Assembly (NCBI RefSeq): GCF_045679555.1
Contig: NC_092094.1
Coordinates: 35,108,430-35,172,429 of the forward strand
Origin: Salvelinus alpinus
Lineage: Eukaryota; Chordata; Actinopteri; Salmoniformes; Salmonidae
Direction: 5' to 3'
Length of the DNA stretch: 64,000 nucleotides
This document shows positions 26,792 to 39,089 of this stretch, piece by piece. The position numbers and the translations under genes were made by a program. Under the pieces are notes generated by a model. That model was not told the origin of the DNA. It did no database searches and was given only the letters and a program-made list of their open reading frames with translations. Numbering within the stretch: position 1 is the first letter of the stretch; each line of letters starts with the position of its first letter.

Positions 26792-29700
26792 CTGTACCGA
26801 GTGAGAGAGGGGAGAAGATTAGAATTTGCAGTCAGCACAACAATAGCCAATATGTTTCAATACGTGTCAGGCCTTTTGAGGATGAAAATAGCAAGGTACA
26901 TATAGACATCAAATTATTAAATCATTGAACAGCAGTTGAATTTTAAAAAACTGTATGGAACCTCTATATTTACATGTTTATGTGGACAAGAGTTAGTGGT
27001 AGGGCTACACAAATGACTGAGGGGAATCTTTGTGCTTTGGCATTAAGAACACCAGTAGTTTGTATAATGCAGACCCATCTACACCACCACCCCAGTTCAG
27101 TGTCACATTTCAGCTCTGCCTCAACATGGGGAGGCCAAAGTAAACGCTCTCAGAAAACACGGGTATAGGCCATGTTAAATCGGGCCTCAGTGTGCAGACA
27201 CAAAGACGAGCCATTCATAGTGGTGAAAAACCTGCCTGTGAACCCCAGAACTGTGCTCCAGGGAGTGGCACTGAGCCAGGAGGGGAGAGCGTGCTCTGCT
27301 CTGTGGCTAATTAACTAAGGCTGGTCACTTCTCTGCTTGCATGATTTCATTAGGACGCCAGTGAGCCGTTGTCTCAGAAGTGACCCCGGGACAGCCGATA
27401 GGCTCTGATCTCAAATAGGGGGCAGGGGCGGGAAGTAGAGCACCAAAATGCCCTGTTATTACCCAGTCAAGTCATCTGCCAACCCAGCCCCCAACCCACC
27501 CCTCAATCCTCCCACCCCACAATCCCCCATTCCCCAAAGTTTTTTTTTAACCTGCCACTGACCCCTCTTTTCGAAGGATAACATGATCTAAGAACATGAA
27601 AAAACCTCTACAAAACCCCTGTGCATAAAGAAACAAACTGATTCGTCAACCCATCCCTTGAATGAAGGTAGTGCATATAACAGACCATTTCATACACTGC
27701 AGCAGGAGCCCATATGAAACAGAGCTACAGCAATACCCAGTCTTGTTTGTACAGGTGGCATAGGCTTCTGCCTTGTTTTCCCTTTGTCCAGACTGAATAA
27801 CTTCAAAAGCTGTGTAATTTGCTTCCAAGTACAGCTGTGTAAAAATATCATTACCTTAAGCACACAGAAAAAAGCCAGAATGCTGAAAGTGCATCATTAG
27901 GTCTGATGATGGAAAATTGGTCTCTCTCTTTATGTGATTGAGGACAAAATGTCAGTGTAAACCCTGCAGTCGGGATACAGTGCACGGAGGCCTATTGGTC
28001 ACAGCCACGACTGCCAAAATCATACCAAATGTGGACCTAATATTAAGTGACTTTGCAGACTACAAATGCTTAGGGATCTTTGTTTTCACCTCATGTTCTA
28101 ATGAAATACATTTCTGTGGTGGCCCTCCAGGCCGTCCAATGTACTGTAGAAACAAAACAATGATAATTTATGAGGTATCAGGGCCAACTAATGTGCAGAA
28201 AATATCTGCAGTTTCCTGCATGGCTTGAGCACTTAGTTAAAACAACAGTTTCTAACTAACATACACACAATGCTAGGGTATAGACTGCTACACATAGGGT
28301 GGGCCTAAAATTCGACTTGGCTGTCCACATGATGTTTATACTGCGGGTATAATACTGGCATATAATTTGTAAACCTTATCAGGATCCCAACAATTGTTCT
28401 GTGTATTGCCTATTGGTCTGCGATGGAACTGATCCTAACATTAACCAGAGTCCACAGTAAAACATTCCCACGGCTGCTCCTACTTCTCTGGCCACATTAA
28501 AGAGGCCCACAACCTCTTACATACGAAGGTCTTACTTAAGATAATATTTCTTGATTTGAGAGCTCTTACAAATAAATCACTGCAGTACAATTTGTCCAAC
28601 AACATTCCATTCAGTGTTTCAAACAAAGCAAAAAAAGATTCTCTCCCATTACCTGAAAGGGCTTTCTTTAGTGAGAAAAGGGCAAAATAGAGGAGTAGCA
28701 GCCTTGCTCAGGAGACAACAAAACTTTCCCTTTCCTAAAATGGCCATGGTAGCCAAAATAATGGCCTGCATGCCCAGCATTTATGTACATGACCCTAAGC
28801 ATGATGACATGTTAATTGCTTAATTAACTCAGGAACCACACCTGTGTTCGAGCAACGGTTTTCAATATACTTTGTATCCTTCATTTACTCAAGTGTTTCC
28901 ATTATTTTGGCAGTTACCTGTATCTTTTTGCTATCTTTTTGTTCTCTACTTAGATGCATGTCTACACTCCTCCACAGTGGTGAGAAGACCAGTGTTATCA
29001 GACGTTCTGCAAAGTCTGTTGGTATATCTGTGATAAGGAAAGTTGTGAAATTTTACTTCAATAGAGTAGTTTTTCAAGGATTCAGTCTGTAGCAATGAAA
29101 TAATCACAGAATACTTGGATCAGTAGCAATGTCAAGCATCACCAGACACTCTGTAACTGTGCTGTACCCAACATACAGTCAATATCACATTGATTCAATA
29201 TGATAGAGAGATGTAGCGGCTCCTCTCACCTTGCTGGTGGCCGTAGCAGAGGAGCCAGGCACGACAGGTGTGTTGGTCACCTGAACAGACAGGTATTTGT
29301 TATGGATAAGTGGCCAGGCTCCCTCCACCTTGCAAGTCTGGAAGTCATCGCTGAAGGTACGGAGGTGTGGGTCTCCAAAGAAGCCGCAGTGGGTGTAGTT
29401 GGGTGGCAAGGAATGGCGAGAAAGGCTGCGTTCGTAGTGACACTGCTCCGGCCCATCGGAGCGCTCCTGGCTGTCAGGCTGGAGCTGTGGTGGTGGAGCG
29501 GGGGTCCGGGCTCGAGGCTGGGTTGTAGGTCCCTCCTTGGAGCAGTTGTGTTGACTCATGAGGTCCTCTATGCCATGTTGGGCTGAGTGGTAGGCCAGGT
29601 CGCCTCTGCAAGTGCGTGCGGTGCGGCGTACACAGTTGTTGTACGCCCGCAGTGCCGTACAGAACTCCTCCTCCGGGCCAGAGCTTGAGGTGGAGGCCCA

Positions 29701-32282
29701 AAACTCTGAGTTACACTTGAGGATCTTACACTGCAGACTCACTGTAGAGTGGAGAAGAAAACATTAGGATCATAGATCACACAACAATGGCAAACCAATA
29801 CCCACAATGGACTGTTCATCCAATCACTAAACATTGTGTCGAACAATTAATGTACTAAACAAACAGGAAAAGTATGTGTTATACAGTCTTATCTGTGTGT
29901 TTGAAACCCTTAATCACCTATGCAATGGCCAGTTTTTAGACTCCTATAATCCAAAAAAGCCCTGCAGCATTCTTTGAGTTCTTCCATGTTTTTTCAGTGT
30001 CTCGAGACAAATTGAGCATTTATTTCCATCAAATAACTCTGACTTCAAGTGTAACGAAAACCAAAATTCCACCAAATATGTGGATTCCAAGAGGCTGCAG
30101 TTTGCCAACTCCATCATCCCACTTGGCACAGACATCAATTCAACATCTATTTCATGTTGGTTCTATGTAATTTCATTGAAATGACGTGGAAACAACGTTG
30201 ATTCAACGAGTGTATGCCCAGTGGGATGTGTATGCACACTTCATTACAAATCAAGTCTGCTCTGAGACTTCATACAGCACACAGTGAGTTTTACCTTTTC
30301 CAAGAGATTCAGTGAATCTGCAAAAGATCATGCATCATTAAAAAAAAAAATTGGTGGGAGACATGGTATGTAAACTTGTCATAAAAAATGTACAAATTTG
30401 ATTTCAACAGGGACATTGGGGGCTACATTAGGAAAAGCACCAACACACACCTCATTAATTAGTCAAAATAAGCTACTCAGAAGTGTTAACGGCATAAATT
30501 CACAGCTACCTAATGTTTGCATCTATACTACAACCTCCTGTTGCATGGCTAAAAGCCAGAACGGAGTGAGGAAATTATTATTTTGAGAATTTAGCTATTG
30601 TTGAGGTGAACTGGAAGGGGTATGAGATTGTGCGAGCCATTGTGAGAGGGGGTAGTCTTACGGCTCTGAATGAAGGCAATGTTGCTATTGTGAAGAGACC
30701 AGCAGTCATAAATTTGCCCTGTGTAAGGGGATCAGGTTGTTCATCAGCAATGGATTGTGGCGTGGGAGGGCTGGGGGTTCAGACAGGAAAGAAACTAGCT
30801 CCAGGACCAGAGAGCGGAACAGAAGAGAGGCCTCACCATTCCACAGGTCAAACTGGATATAAGATATCCACCTGTCCATTGCAGAAGGCCTTAATCAAAG
30901 AGTAATGCAACTTCCAACAGGCATTCCTCAGGACTTAAATGACATGACCTGAAATGTAAGTTGCTTTGGGTGGCATGGTATGGGGGGAGGGGGGGTTACA
31001 TAGGAAAGAATAGATGTAATTCAAAGCAAATACCAATACAATTGGATCTCCTAACTTCACCCTAATAAACAAACTTCAGTTTAGGACGAGTCTACATGTA
31101 ACTTTGCTGCACCAAACGTTCCCTCAGAACTTATTGACCAATGACTATACAACACTTTGAAGTCACACTTTCAGTTACTAATACTGATGACTCTACCATT
31201 CCACCACAACTATGCCAACCCCCACACAGCACACACCACTCCCTCCTCCCAGTCCCAGCAACAAAGGGCATTTATTATCACGTATCTGATAAGTGGCAAT
31301 AAACTAATCTTAATCTTGAATAAACGTCAACAACAACTAGCACTTGCATTATCACTTTTTTGTTTGGCGGTAAAAGAGACACTGATAAAAGTCGGTAAAT
31401 GTGCAAATTGATTTATACGAGGCCATGGAGATAGGCTATTTCTGCATCTCATAAAAAGGAAGAAGGGCTCAAGTAAGACCATTATAACCCGTGTTATATC
31501 AAGGTGTTTTAATGTTGCTTAGAAAGATCCATGCAGGTCGAATAATACATAACCTAAGCATGGTTACGAATTGCTCATTATTCATCCAACCAAAAATAAG
31601 CTAACCGCCTGGGAATCTGGGATTCATGGATTTCCCGAACTATTTGTCTTTGCTTTCTTTAGACCGACACAATACGGGTAGAGAAAGAAAAAGGCAAGTA
31701 CCGTTAGGTTACTTTAGAAAAGAGGGTTAGAATGCGTAAACATTTAAGTCATTTAGCAGACCCTATCCCCTCCCCCCAAACATAACACAACTACGGGGTT
31801 ATACAGCTTGAGTAGCATAGGCTTGAGCTGTGTAAAATTATTCAATAGAAACAAAAAAGTCTTACGTGACGATTTATTTTATTACGAATATACCACCACA
31901 ACATGGAGCACAAGAAACGCGATGTCAGGACGCGATGTCAGGACTCTGACATTATATGTTTTACCTGTGTTGACATGCAATTTATAAAGTTAGTCTTTCA
32001 TTTTTGTTGATAAACCAAATAATTGTCTTGTTTGACAAATAATGTAGGTACATGTCTATACATCCATCTGGCAGGTTGTTTAAGCTATGTGAGCTGCAAA
32101 TGGTTACCATAGGGCAAAACAAGGGTTGTAATAACTAGATAATAATCATATTAATACAGTTAACACGCATGATTTAAATAGTATCTCGATTGCAAAGTCT
32201 TACCAGAAGGAAACAGGCAAAGAAACAAAACAAGGATCTTGCCGACTTCAAGCGCCGAAGGTCCTGCTACTCCCTTCCCCAT
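26087..32282 (-). CDS. rgma: rgma, repulsive guidance molecule A (three coding exons)
   Basis: This is a GPI-anchored cell-surface ligand of neogenin and a BMP co-receptor, acting in axon guidance and neural-tube development (family knowledge). The exons 32282-32204, 29741-29230 and 26791-26087 total 1,296 nt, giving 431 residues; human RGMA is 450. Residues 1-26 are a signal peptide with the hydrophobic core ILVLFLCLF. The mature N-terminus [11 protein letters not shown] is strongly conserved. RGD is at 72-74. The autoproteolytic site FGDPH is at about 148-152, within the partial von Willebrand type D domain. N-glycosylation sequons include NCS (about 92), NYT (about 141) and NFT. The C-terminus is hydrophobic, as expected of a GPI signal. 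The - strand orientation gives a tail-to-tail arrangement with chd2, as in human. Confidence 0.96.
26792..29229 (-). other. rgma intron 2
   Basis: This 2.4-kb intron has no recognised transposon. The part at about 27190-27420 is less AT-rich and contains TAATTAAC and CATGATTTCATTAGGA; it is a candidate conserved noncoding element. C-rich sequence follows at 27480-27530. Confidence 0.6.
29230..29741 (-). CDS. rgma: rgma coding exon 2: N-terminal RGM domain and cleavage site
   Basis: The exon starts after CTCTACAG and ends at AGCAAG|GTGAGA. It encodes residues 27-197: cysteine-rich [26 protein letters not shown], a Pro/Gln-rich linker near residues 107-116, CHYERS, the [16 protein letters not shown] cleavage region and [20 protein letters not shown]. 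The GDPH Asp-Pro bond is the known acid-labile autocleavage site of RGMs. Confidence 0.95.
29742..32203 (-). other. rgma intron 1
   Basis: This 2.5-kb intron contains one short dispersed-repeat fragment (30150-30230). Otherwise it is unique sequence without a recognised exon. The open frame 30606-30905 on the + strand has no homology that I recognise. Confidence 0.6.
30150..30230 (+). repeat. dispersed salmonid repeat fragment in rgma intron 1
   Basis: ATTGAAATGACGTGGAAACA and GATTCAACGAGTGTATGCCC match the fragment at 17810-17885 closely. They lie in the same orientation relative to the window. Confidence 0.6.
32204..32282 (-). CDS. rgma: rgma coding exon 1: signal peptide
   Basis: The exon encodes [20 protein letters not shown] and then LCLFPS plus the first base of the next codon. 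The donor is TCTG|GTAAGA. The ATG at 32282-32280 is chosen because, reading upstream in the same frame, there is no other ATG before a TGA 19 codons away. The preceding in-frame AGW resembles the AGW that precedes the second Met in human RGMA. At 79 coding nucleotides the exon is easily missed by ORF calling. Confidence 0.9.
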
Positions 32283-32558
32283 AACCGTCCATCCAGCACA
32301 GGGTCGCACTTCTCTCCTCTCCCTGGTCGAATCAAATCAAGAAGGTGGAAGAAAAATGAATTAGGAGATATTCCTATCGTCTATCTTGTTGAATAACACG
32401 GAGCAGTAGGCTACATGAGATCTGAAGTCACGTAATGCAGTCATGTCCCCGATCAAGTACTTGTTTCGAAATCTCGAAGTAACTTTCGCCCTCTTTCTAG
32501 GAGCGGATTCAATGCACTCGAATTCCTCAGCAAACAGTAAAAGCTGGCAATCGATCTT
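32283..32558 (-). other. rgma: rgma 5' UTR (inferred)
   Basis: This is the sequence between the candidate transcription start near 32558 and the ATG at 32282 on the - strand. An in-frame TGA precedes the ATG. Mammalian RGMA has additional upstream noncoding exons, so other starts further right (35,500-36,200) remain possible. Confidence 0.35.
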
Positions 32559-32587
32559 GAATTTAGGGAGTGTCAAGAAGGTGCAGT

Positions 32588-32608
32588 TTATACTACTCAC
32601 TGGACCAA
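32588..32608 (-). promoter_or_regulatory. candidate rgma core promoter
   Basis: On the - strand an ATTGG (inverted CCAAT) at 32608-32604 is followed by AGTATAAA at 32595-32588. This is a TATA-like box about 300 bp upstream of the rgma ATG. A start site about 30 bp downstream would fall near 32558. This rests on motif matches only. Confidence 0.35.
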
Positions 32609-33061
32609 TGAGGAGCCGTTGTTAAAGCCTTTAGCCCCTCCCGAGTCTCAAATTACAACTCAACGTGTAGATTTGTTCATTATAGCACGTTGGGCCTCAA
32701 CAGTTTGATGGGAACAAAAGTGTTTTGCTTTGCTGCTACATAACATGCTAACCTTAATAAATTCATTTCTATGTTGCGTAAATGTTGGGGCAGAGGTTAG
32801 CCTGCATGGGTGAATGTCACTTCTCTTGCGCCTTGACTTAGCCTATAGTCCATTATGAAACATTTTAACCTTGCTAACCATGCTACTAGTAGTACAAAAG
32901 ACAAATGAAACGTGACAATTTCAAATAGGCTATGTCAAAAGTTACCACTTATAAGCATGTAGGCTATACCCCCTTTAGGCTAATGCTGTATTGACTCATT
33001 GTGTTATGTCTTTGTGGCATTTCTTTAATAGACTCATAATCAATGATAACATGACTGATTA

Positions 33062-33105
33062 TACGCTGAGTATACCAAACATTAGGAACACCTACCTAAT
33101 ATTGT
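33062..33105 (+). repeat. Tc1-type terminal fragment
   Basis: CTGAGTATACCAAACATTAG and GAACACCTACCTAATATTG match, from memory, the terminal repeat of a salmonid Tc1 family. No opposite end is found nearby, so it is a solo remnant. Confidence 0.45.
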
Positions 33106-33190
33106 GTTGGGAAGTCATTGCAAACCATTTTTTAACACAGTTTATTTCATCTAAAAGTCTTAAAACAAACTCCCTACAAAAATGAATGAC

Positions 33191-33239
33191 TTCTACACAG
33201 AATTCTTGTCAGATGTTATTCATGACAATCTGTGTAGAA
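33191..33239. repeat. imperfect hairpin
   Basis: TTCTACACAGA followed by TTGTCA on the left pairs with TGACAATCTGTGTAGAA on the right. A 4-base bulge lies in the left arm and the loop is about 11 bases. Confidence 0.6.
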
Positions 33240-36200
33240 TTGAAATTGAATTTAAGATGGAGATAAACAGCAAAAAAGGATAATAGCATTTCTTCTCAAA
33301 AAAGGTACTCAAGCAAAACATGTTCGTTTAGCTGTGTCAAATAACTAGTAAGATATATTACGCTGGTTGGTGCACTGTCAATGAAACCTCCATAACACAA
33401 TAGTTGGTATTTGATCATCCAGATGATACAAACACACAGAAGGCTATTATGGTTTAAATTGGAGCAAACATTGATGCTTTGCACTGACCTTTTAGTAACA
33501 TGATACATAACATCTTTATGAAATCACAATTGAAAGAAAACATACGCCAGCCAGCAAACAATTGAGAAACAAGTAAGCAGATGTTCATTAAGAATGTTTT
33601 ATTTGTCTGTCTATTAGTTATATACATTATGTCATGATTTGGATAATGAAGAGGCACTATGCACCAGGACTTGTATGAAGAACTACTACACCTGTTGATC
33701 AACCACCCATCAGTACAATGCTGCTCTACACAACACTGTTTGCTCTGTGGGTCTACAATAGAAATGTCACTGAAGCAAGTCAAGTCTGTTGTGTGGTGTA
33801 AAATATGTCTGACCATGTTGATCCATTTTTTTAATCCTTAATGTCAGGCAATTAAGGTGGCTGATGCCCTAAGACATTGAACATATTGATGCACCATTGC
33901 ACTTCAATGAGAATACTTAAGAATAATATCCAGCTAAGAAGTTGTAGGCATAAATACATACTGTGTAGGCTATACTAGTCTATTGGGGTTGATTAAAAAA
34001 AAAACTGGGAGCATTACTGGAAAACCCCAAACACCATCCAGACTAACTATTTGTCTGGAAAGAGATAGAACAATGGCTATAAGTGAATATGATTATTAAA
34101 CCAGATTAAACGGCATAGTTTGTTGAAACTACATGGATGTGTTCAGACATTTAGATGAGCCACTTGAGTGATATTACATTGATAGTGCTTTATTTCTTAA
34201 CATACTTATATTCTGTAAGGACTGGAAGATGTTTTGGATTGCTTAACAATGTATGGTAACTGACATGTAGCCTAGACTTGTAGAACATTCAATCACATCT
34301 CACTGTAGGCCTACAATATCACATCTCAACGGGGACCTACAGTATAAAGCCCCCATGTAATGCCTCCTGTAAGGCCAGCTAAAACCAAATTCCCCCCAAG
34401 CTAAATCAGTCCATAGAACAAATAGATGTCTCATTGGCCAAAAGGATTTTTTGATTTCATTTTAGTCATCACTGACCTTGAAATATAAACGTAGGCTAAA
34501 TCCTTAGGCTTAAAATACCTAGACCTAAATGTCGATTTAAATTCATAAAATTACTACAGCGTTCCAAATGTTTTCTTTATATACTTTGGGGAGATAGGCC
34601 TATACTGATAATGCATCTGGCCCATAGCCACATACTGTATGATCTGGCTTATACGACACCGGGTGAAGATACTTCACACGTTCCAACAGATGGCGCCTGT
34701 ATTAACTCTAGATATCAAACCTCACATCATGACAAACGCACATGGCATTATGAGTGCCGGGACAAGTTGATCTGTCATTAAATGTGTGCACAGGTCTATT
34801 ATTTGACGGTTTAGTGCAACTGTAGCCCACAACTGTCAGTCAGTCATCAACATTGTTAGGCCTACCACCCCATTTCCTTTCTATCACAGCGAATAAAGAA
34901 GCCCATGTTCTATGTTTTATTTATTCAAAACACAAATATGATAGGCGGTCGATTGGAAGTTTTCTGATAGGTTTCCAATTCCATTTTTTTCCAGAATAAT
35001 GCATTCGTAAAGGGTTTGATTTTAGCATTGTGAAAGAGGAGAAGCCAACGATATTGTCTAATAGAATCATATTAAAAGACCATTATGCATTTACAATAAC
35101 CCATAGACCTTAGGCTATACAAGTAGCCTAGTTGTGTAGCAATGCCATACCCTATGTCAATGCTTATAGGCCTAATAACATTTAAAACATGTTATTACAG
35201 CTGGACAACTTGCAATGTTCACTTTTGTAGTATGTAGGCTATTGCCGTTTTTTGCCACAAAAAAATGTAAAGAAAGTCTGTAGCACACAATGCCGGGCAA
35301 ATGTATTATAAGGGTAATCAACACACAATATGGATTACCATTACGCTTGACAATAGAAGTAGTCTCCTATAGTCCACTGTCAAAAACACAATCATTTTCA
35401 AAATAAAATGACCCATTGACAGAAATATTATGAGAAGCCACGAAAATATAAAGTTGGAATTTTGCCTGGAAAAACTCTGTAAATAGCTTAATTGTTCGCT
35501 GTTGAGAAACGACCAATACCAACCTTTGCGACTGCATGGATCCCTCCAAGTTTAGCTGCTGAACGCGAGGAAAGCGCAAAGGCGAGAAGTCCGAGTCCGA
35601 AATTCCACCCAAAATAGGTGTTGTGCAGCAAAGTAATCCAAATGTTTCGCATATACCGTTGTTTAAATTGGTGTAAAATGCCGACCTCCATTCATGGTTT
35701 CCTTCGATGGTGTCTCAAATAAGGAGTGTGAAATCAAAGTGATTTTTTTGCACACAATAATTCGCGTTGAAATGGAGCACCCGATCAACTCATTGATTCT
35801 CATACACTTGGATACTATTCTTCCTCATTCCGTTGACTGAACATTCCCACGATATAAACGTTCACGTCTCATAAAATATGACCATAATTAACAGTTGTTC
35901 TCATCTTTACGCTTGTATTCCTGCTCTCAGTTTAGTTGGTTCTCGTTGACGTTGAGAGGAAGAGCCCTCCGGGCACCGCTGCTGCTTCGCATGGGCTGCT
36001 GATATCTCTGGCCCGACTCCTTTCCTTGCTCACTGTTGTGTAATGGATACTTAGAAAGTGTGAGAGACAATGATCGGTTCTACATGACGCCGCTGGGACC
36101 CCTCTCCAGTCCCCCGACACCTCACGCCGTTTCAGGCAATTTGCGAGTGTTTAGACTGGGGATTTATTCTCCAAATATTATGCATAAACTGCTGCAACTA

Positions 36201-37095
36201 ATTTTAATAAACCACAATAACTAAGATTCATGCTCCTCCTTCACATTTCGTACCTCCCACCACTCTGTATTACACTATAATAACTATGTTATCAAATGGC
36301 AATAATAATGAATCATACTCTGTTTTAGTAGGCTAACTTTGGCAATATTTGACATTTATGCCAAAATAGCCTACCATTCATTTCACCGAGATTAAAAGAG
36401 AAAGGGAAACAGCAAGTACAGTAGCACAGCAAGACTAGAGCTTGGATCCAAATCCAACATGACTATATTTTATATATTAAAAACTAGCTTTGGATATGGC
36501 CAAATTTAGAAACGGGAAGGTAACGGATGGATCAGATTCAAAGACAGAGGGGGGAATAGGGGAATTACACTGCACCTGTGTTTTAGGATCAAACTCAAGC
36601 AGAGTGACCAGACCACCCCCTCCCAGAGAGCCATTACAAGGCCGGGCTCCAACCCCATCCCTCCAGGGAGAAGGCTCTCACTGCCTCAACCGCTCTGTGA
36701 TCAGGAAAATCTATCAAACAGGTGATTGGAGTTAACCATATCACTGAGTCATGGGACAGACATTTGCTAAGCTCCAATGGTGTAGGCTATTATGCCTTCT
36801 TTCCAGATGTAGCTAGATAGAAAAATACCCAGCATGGGCTGGCATCAGAAACGGGTAGCCTATGAATCTGAACATATTACCGGACATGAACCACTAAATA
36901 TGTCAGTGAAAGTAGCCCAGTTCTTCAAATGGTGTCATAAAGTTGTGCATTGAGTGCCATGTCAAACATGAGAAATATATTGCATCTCCTGGACAGCTAC
37001 TATGTCATACTGTAGATAGTGCAACATTTCTGAGTTCATCACATTTATCAATCTGAACCTGACCTACTGGGGACAAAGTGCATTCATATAGTTAC

Positions 37096-39089
37096 AGCCT
37101 GAATTCAAAATTGATTTAAAAAAAAATTCCCCTCACCCATCTACACACAATACCCCATAACGACCAAGTGAAAACATGTTTGTAGACATGTTTGCAAATT
37201 TATTGAAAATTAAATACAGAAATATCACATTTACACAAGTATTCACTTAATCGGCATGGCCGATTAATTAGGGCCAATTTCAAGTTTTCATAACAATCGG
37301 TAATCGGCATTTTTGGACGCCGATTATGGCCGATTACATTGCACTCCACGAGGAGACTGCGTGGCAGGCTGACCACCTGTTACACGAGTGCAGCATGGAG
37401 CCAAGGTAAGTTGCTAGATATCATTAAACTTATCTTATAAAAAACAATCAATCTTAATAACATTATCACTAGTTAACTACACATGGTTGATGATATTACT
37501 AGTTTAACAAGCTTGTCCTGCATTGCAAATAATCAATGCGGTGCCTGTTCGATAAAATACGGAACAGTTCCATATTTCCCTGAAAGAATAAACGTTTTGT
37601 TTACGAAATGATAGTTTCCGGATTTGACCATATTAATGACCTAAGGATCGTATTTCTGTGTTTTAGTTATATTATAATTAAGTCTATGATTTGATATTTG
37701 ATAGAGCAGTCTGACAGAGATGGTAGGCAGTAGCATGCTCGTGAGCATTCATTCAAACAGCACTTTCCTGCGTTTGCCAGCAGCTCTTCGCAATGCTTCA
37801 AGCACAGCGCTGTTTATGACTTCAAGCCTATCAACTCCCGAGATTAAGCTGGCAATACTATAGTGCCTATAAGAACATCCAATAGTCAAAGGTAAATGAA
37901 ATACAAATGGTATAGAAAGAAATAGTCCTATAATTCCTATAATAACTACAATCTAAAACTTCTTAACTGGGAATATTGAAGACTCATGTTAAAAAGAACC
38001 ACCAGCTTTCATATGTTCTCATGTTCTGAGCAAGGAACTTAAACGTTAGCTTTTTTACATGGCACATATAGACTTTTACTTTCTTCTTCAATACTGTGTT
38101 TTTGCATTTAAACCAAATTGAACATGTTTCATTATTTATTTGAGACTAAATAATAGAGAGACGATTTTTTCGTCTCTCCCGAGCCCGTACGGGAGTTGTA
38201 GCGATGAGACAAGATAGTAATTACTAACAATTGGATACCATGAAAAGGGGGTAAAATTTATTTAAAAAAAACATAAATCGGTCGACCTCTAGTATTCACA
38301 CCCCTGAGTCAATACTTTGTAGAAGCACTTTGGCACCGATTACAGCTGTGAGTCTTTTTAGGTAAGTTTCCAAGAGCTTTGCATACCTGGATTGTACAAT
38401 ATTTGCCCCTTGTTATTTTTTTAAATTCTTCAAGCTTTGTCATGTTGATTGTTGATCATTGCTAGACAACCATTGCTAAGTCTTGCCATAGATTTTCAAG
38501 TCGATTTAAGTCAAAACTGTAACTAGGCCACTCAGTAACATTCAATGCCATCTTGGTAAGCAACTCCGGTGTAGATTTGGCCTTGTGTTTTAGGTTAATG
38601 TCCTGCTGAAAGGTGAATTCATCTCCCAGTGTCTGTTAGAAAGCAGACTGAACCAGGTTTTCCTCTAGGATTTTGCCTGTGCTTAAAGCTGTAATCCTTT
38701 TTTTTTATCCTAAAAAACTCCCTAGTCCTTGACGATGGCAAGCAAACCCATAACATGATGCAGCCACCACCATGCTTGAAAATATGAATAGTGGTACTCA
38801 GTGATGTGTTGTGATGGATTTGCCCCAAACATAACACTTTGTATTCAGGACAAAAAGTTAATTTCTTTGCCACATTTTTTGCAGTATTACTTAAGTGCCT
38901 TGTCGCAAACAGGATGCATGTTTTGGTATATTTTTTATGCTGTACCGGCTTCCTTCTTTTCATTCTGTCATTTAGGTTACTATTTTGGAGTACAATGCTG
39001 TTGATCCATCCTCAGTTCTCATATCAGAACCATTAAACTCTGTTTTAAAATCACCATTGGCTTCATGGTGAAATCCCTGAGCAGTTTCC
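37096..39089 (-). mobile_element. Tc1-like transposon, family D, 5' truncated, hosting a hAT
   Basis: The outer parts (37096-37246 and 38292-39089) together match, in reverse, the element at 41048-43915. The - strand transposase fragment at 38619-38963 shares MKRRKPVQ-KKY-KTCILFAT and FCPEYKVLCLGQI with 41751-41999. A 1,045-bp hAT is inserted after GTATTCAC. The high-coordinate part breaks off after CCCTGAGCAGTTTCCT, so that inverted repeat is absent. Confidence 0.88.
37247..38291. mobile_element. hAT-like element nested in Tc1, 8-bp target duplication, one damaged end
   Basis: Identical GTATTCAC octamers flank it at 37239-37246 and 38292-38299. The right end (reverse complement) is TAGAGGTCGACCGATTTATG. 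The left end starts TTAATCGGCATGGCCGATTA and lacks the TAGAGGTCGACCGA part of the inverted repeat. The interior has GGCCGATTACATTGCACTCC and no transposase frame. The right end matches the terminal repeat of a salmonid hAT family that I remember. Confidence 0.85.

Larger units (their letters stand above)
32620..37095. other. gene-free region upstream of rgma
   Basis: The region is mostly unique AT-rich sequence. It includes a Tc1-end fragment (33062-33105), a hairpin (33191-33239), and two patches richer in CG: 35,520-35,600, and 35,940-36,120 with CCCTCCGGGCACCGCTGCTG. Either patch could be a noncoding first exon of rgma. I cannot support any protein-coding gene here. Confidence 0.5.

Noticed and set aside
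26210..26905. 231-codon + strand open frame opposite rgma exon 3
   Set aside because: It is the antisense of a conserved exon, has no homology that I recognise, and its codons mirror the rgma codon pattern.
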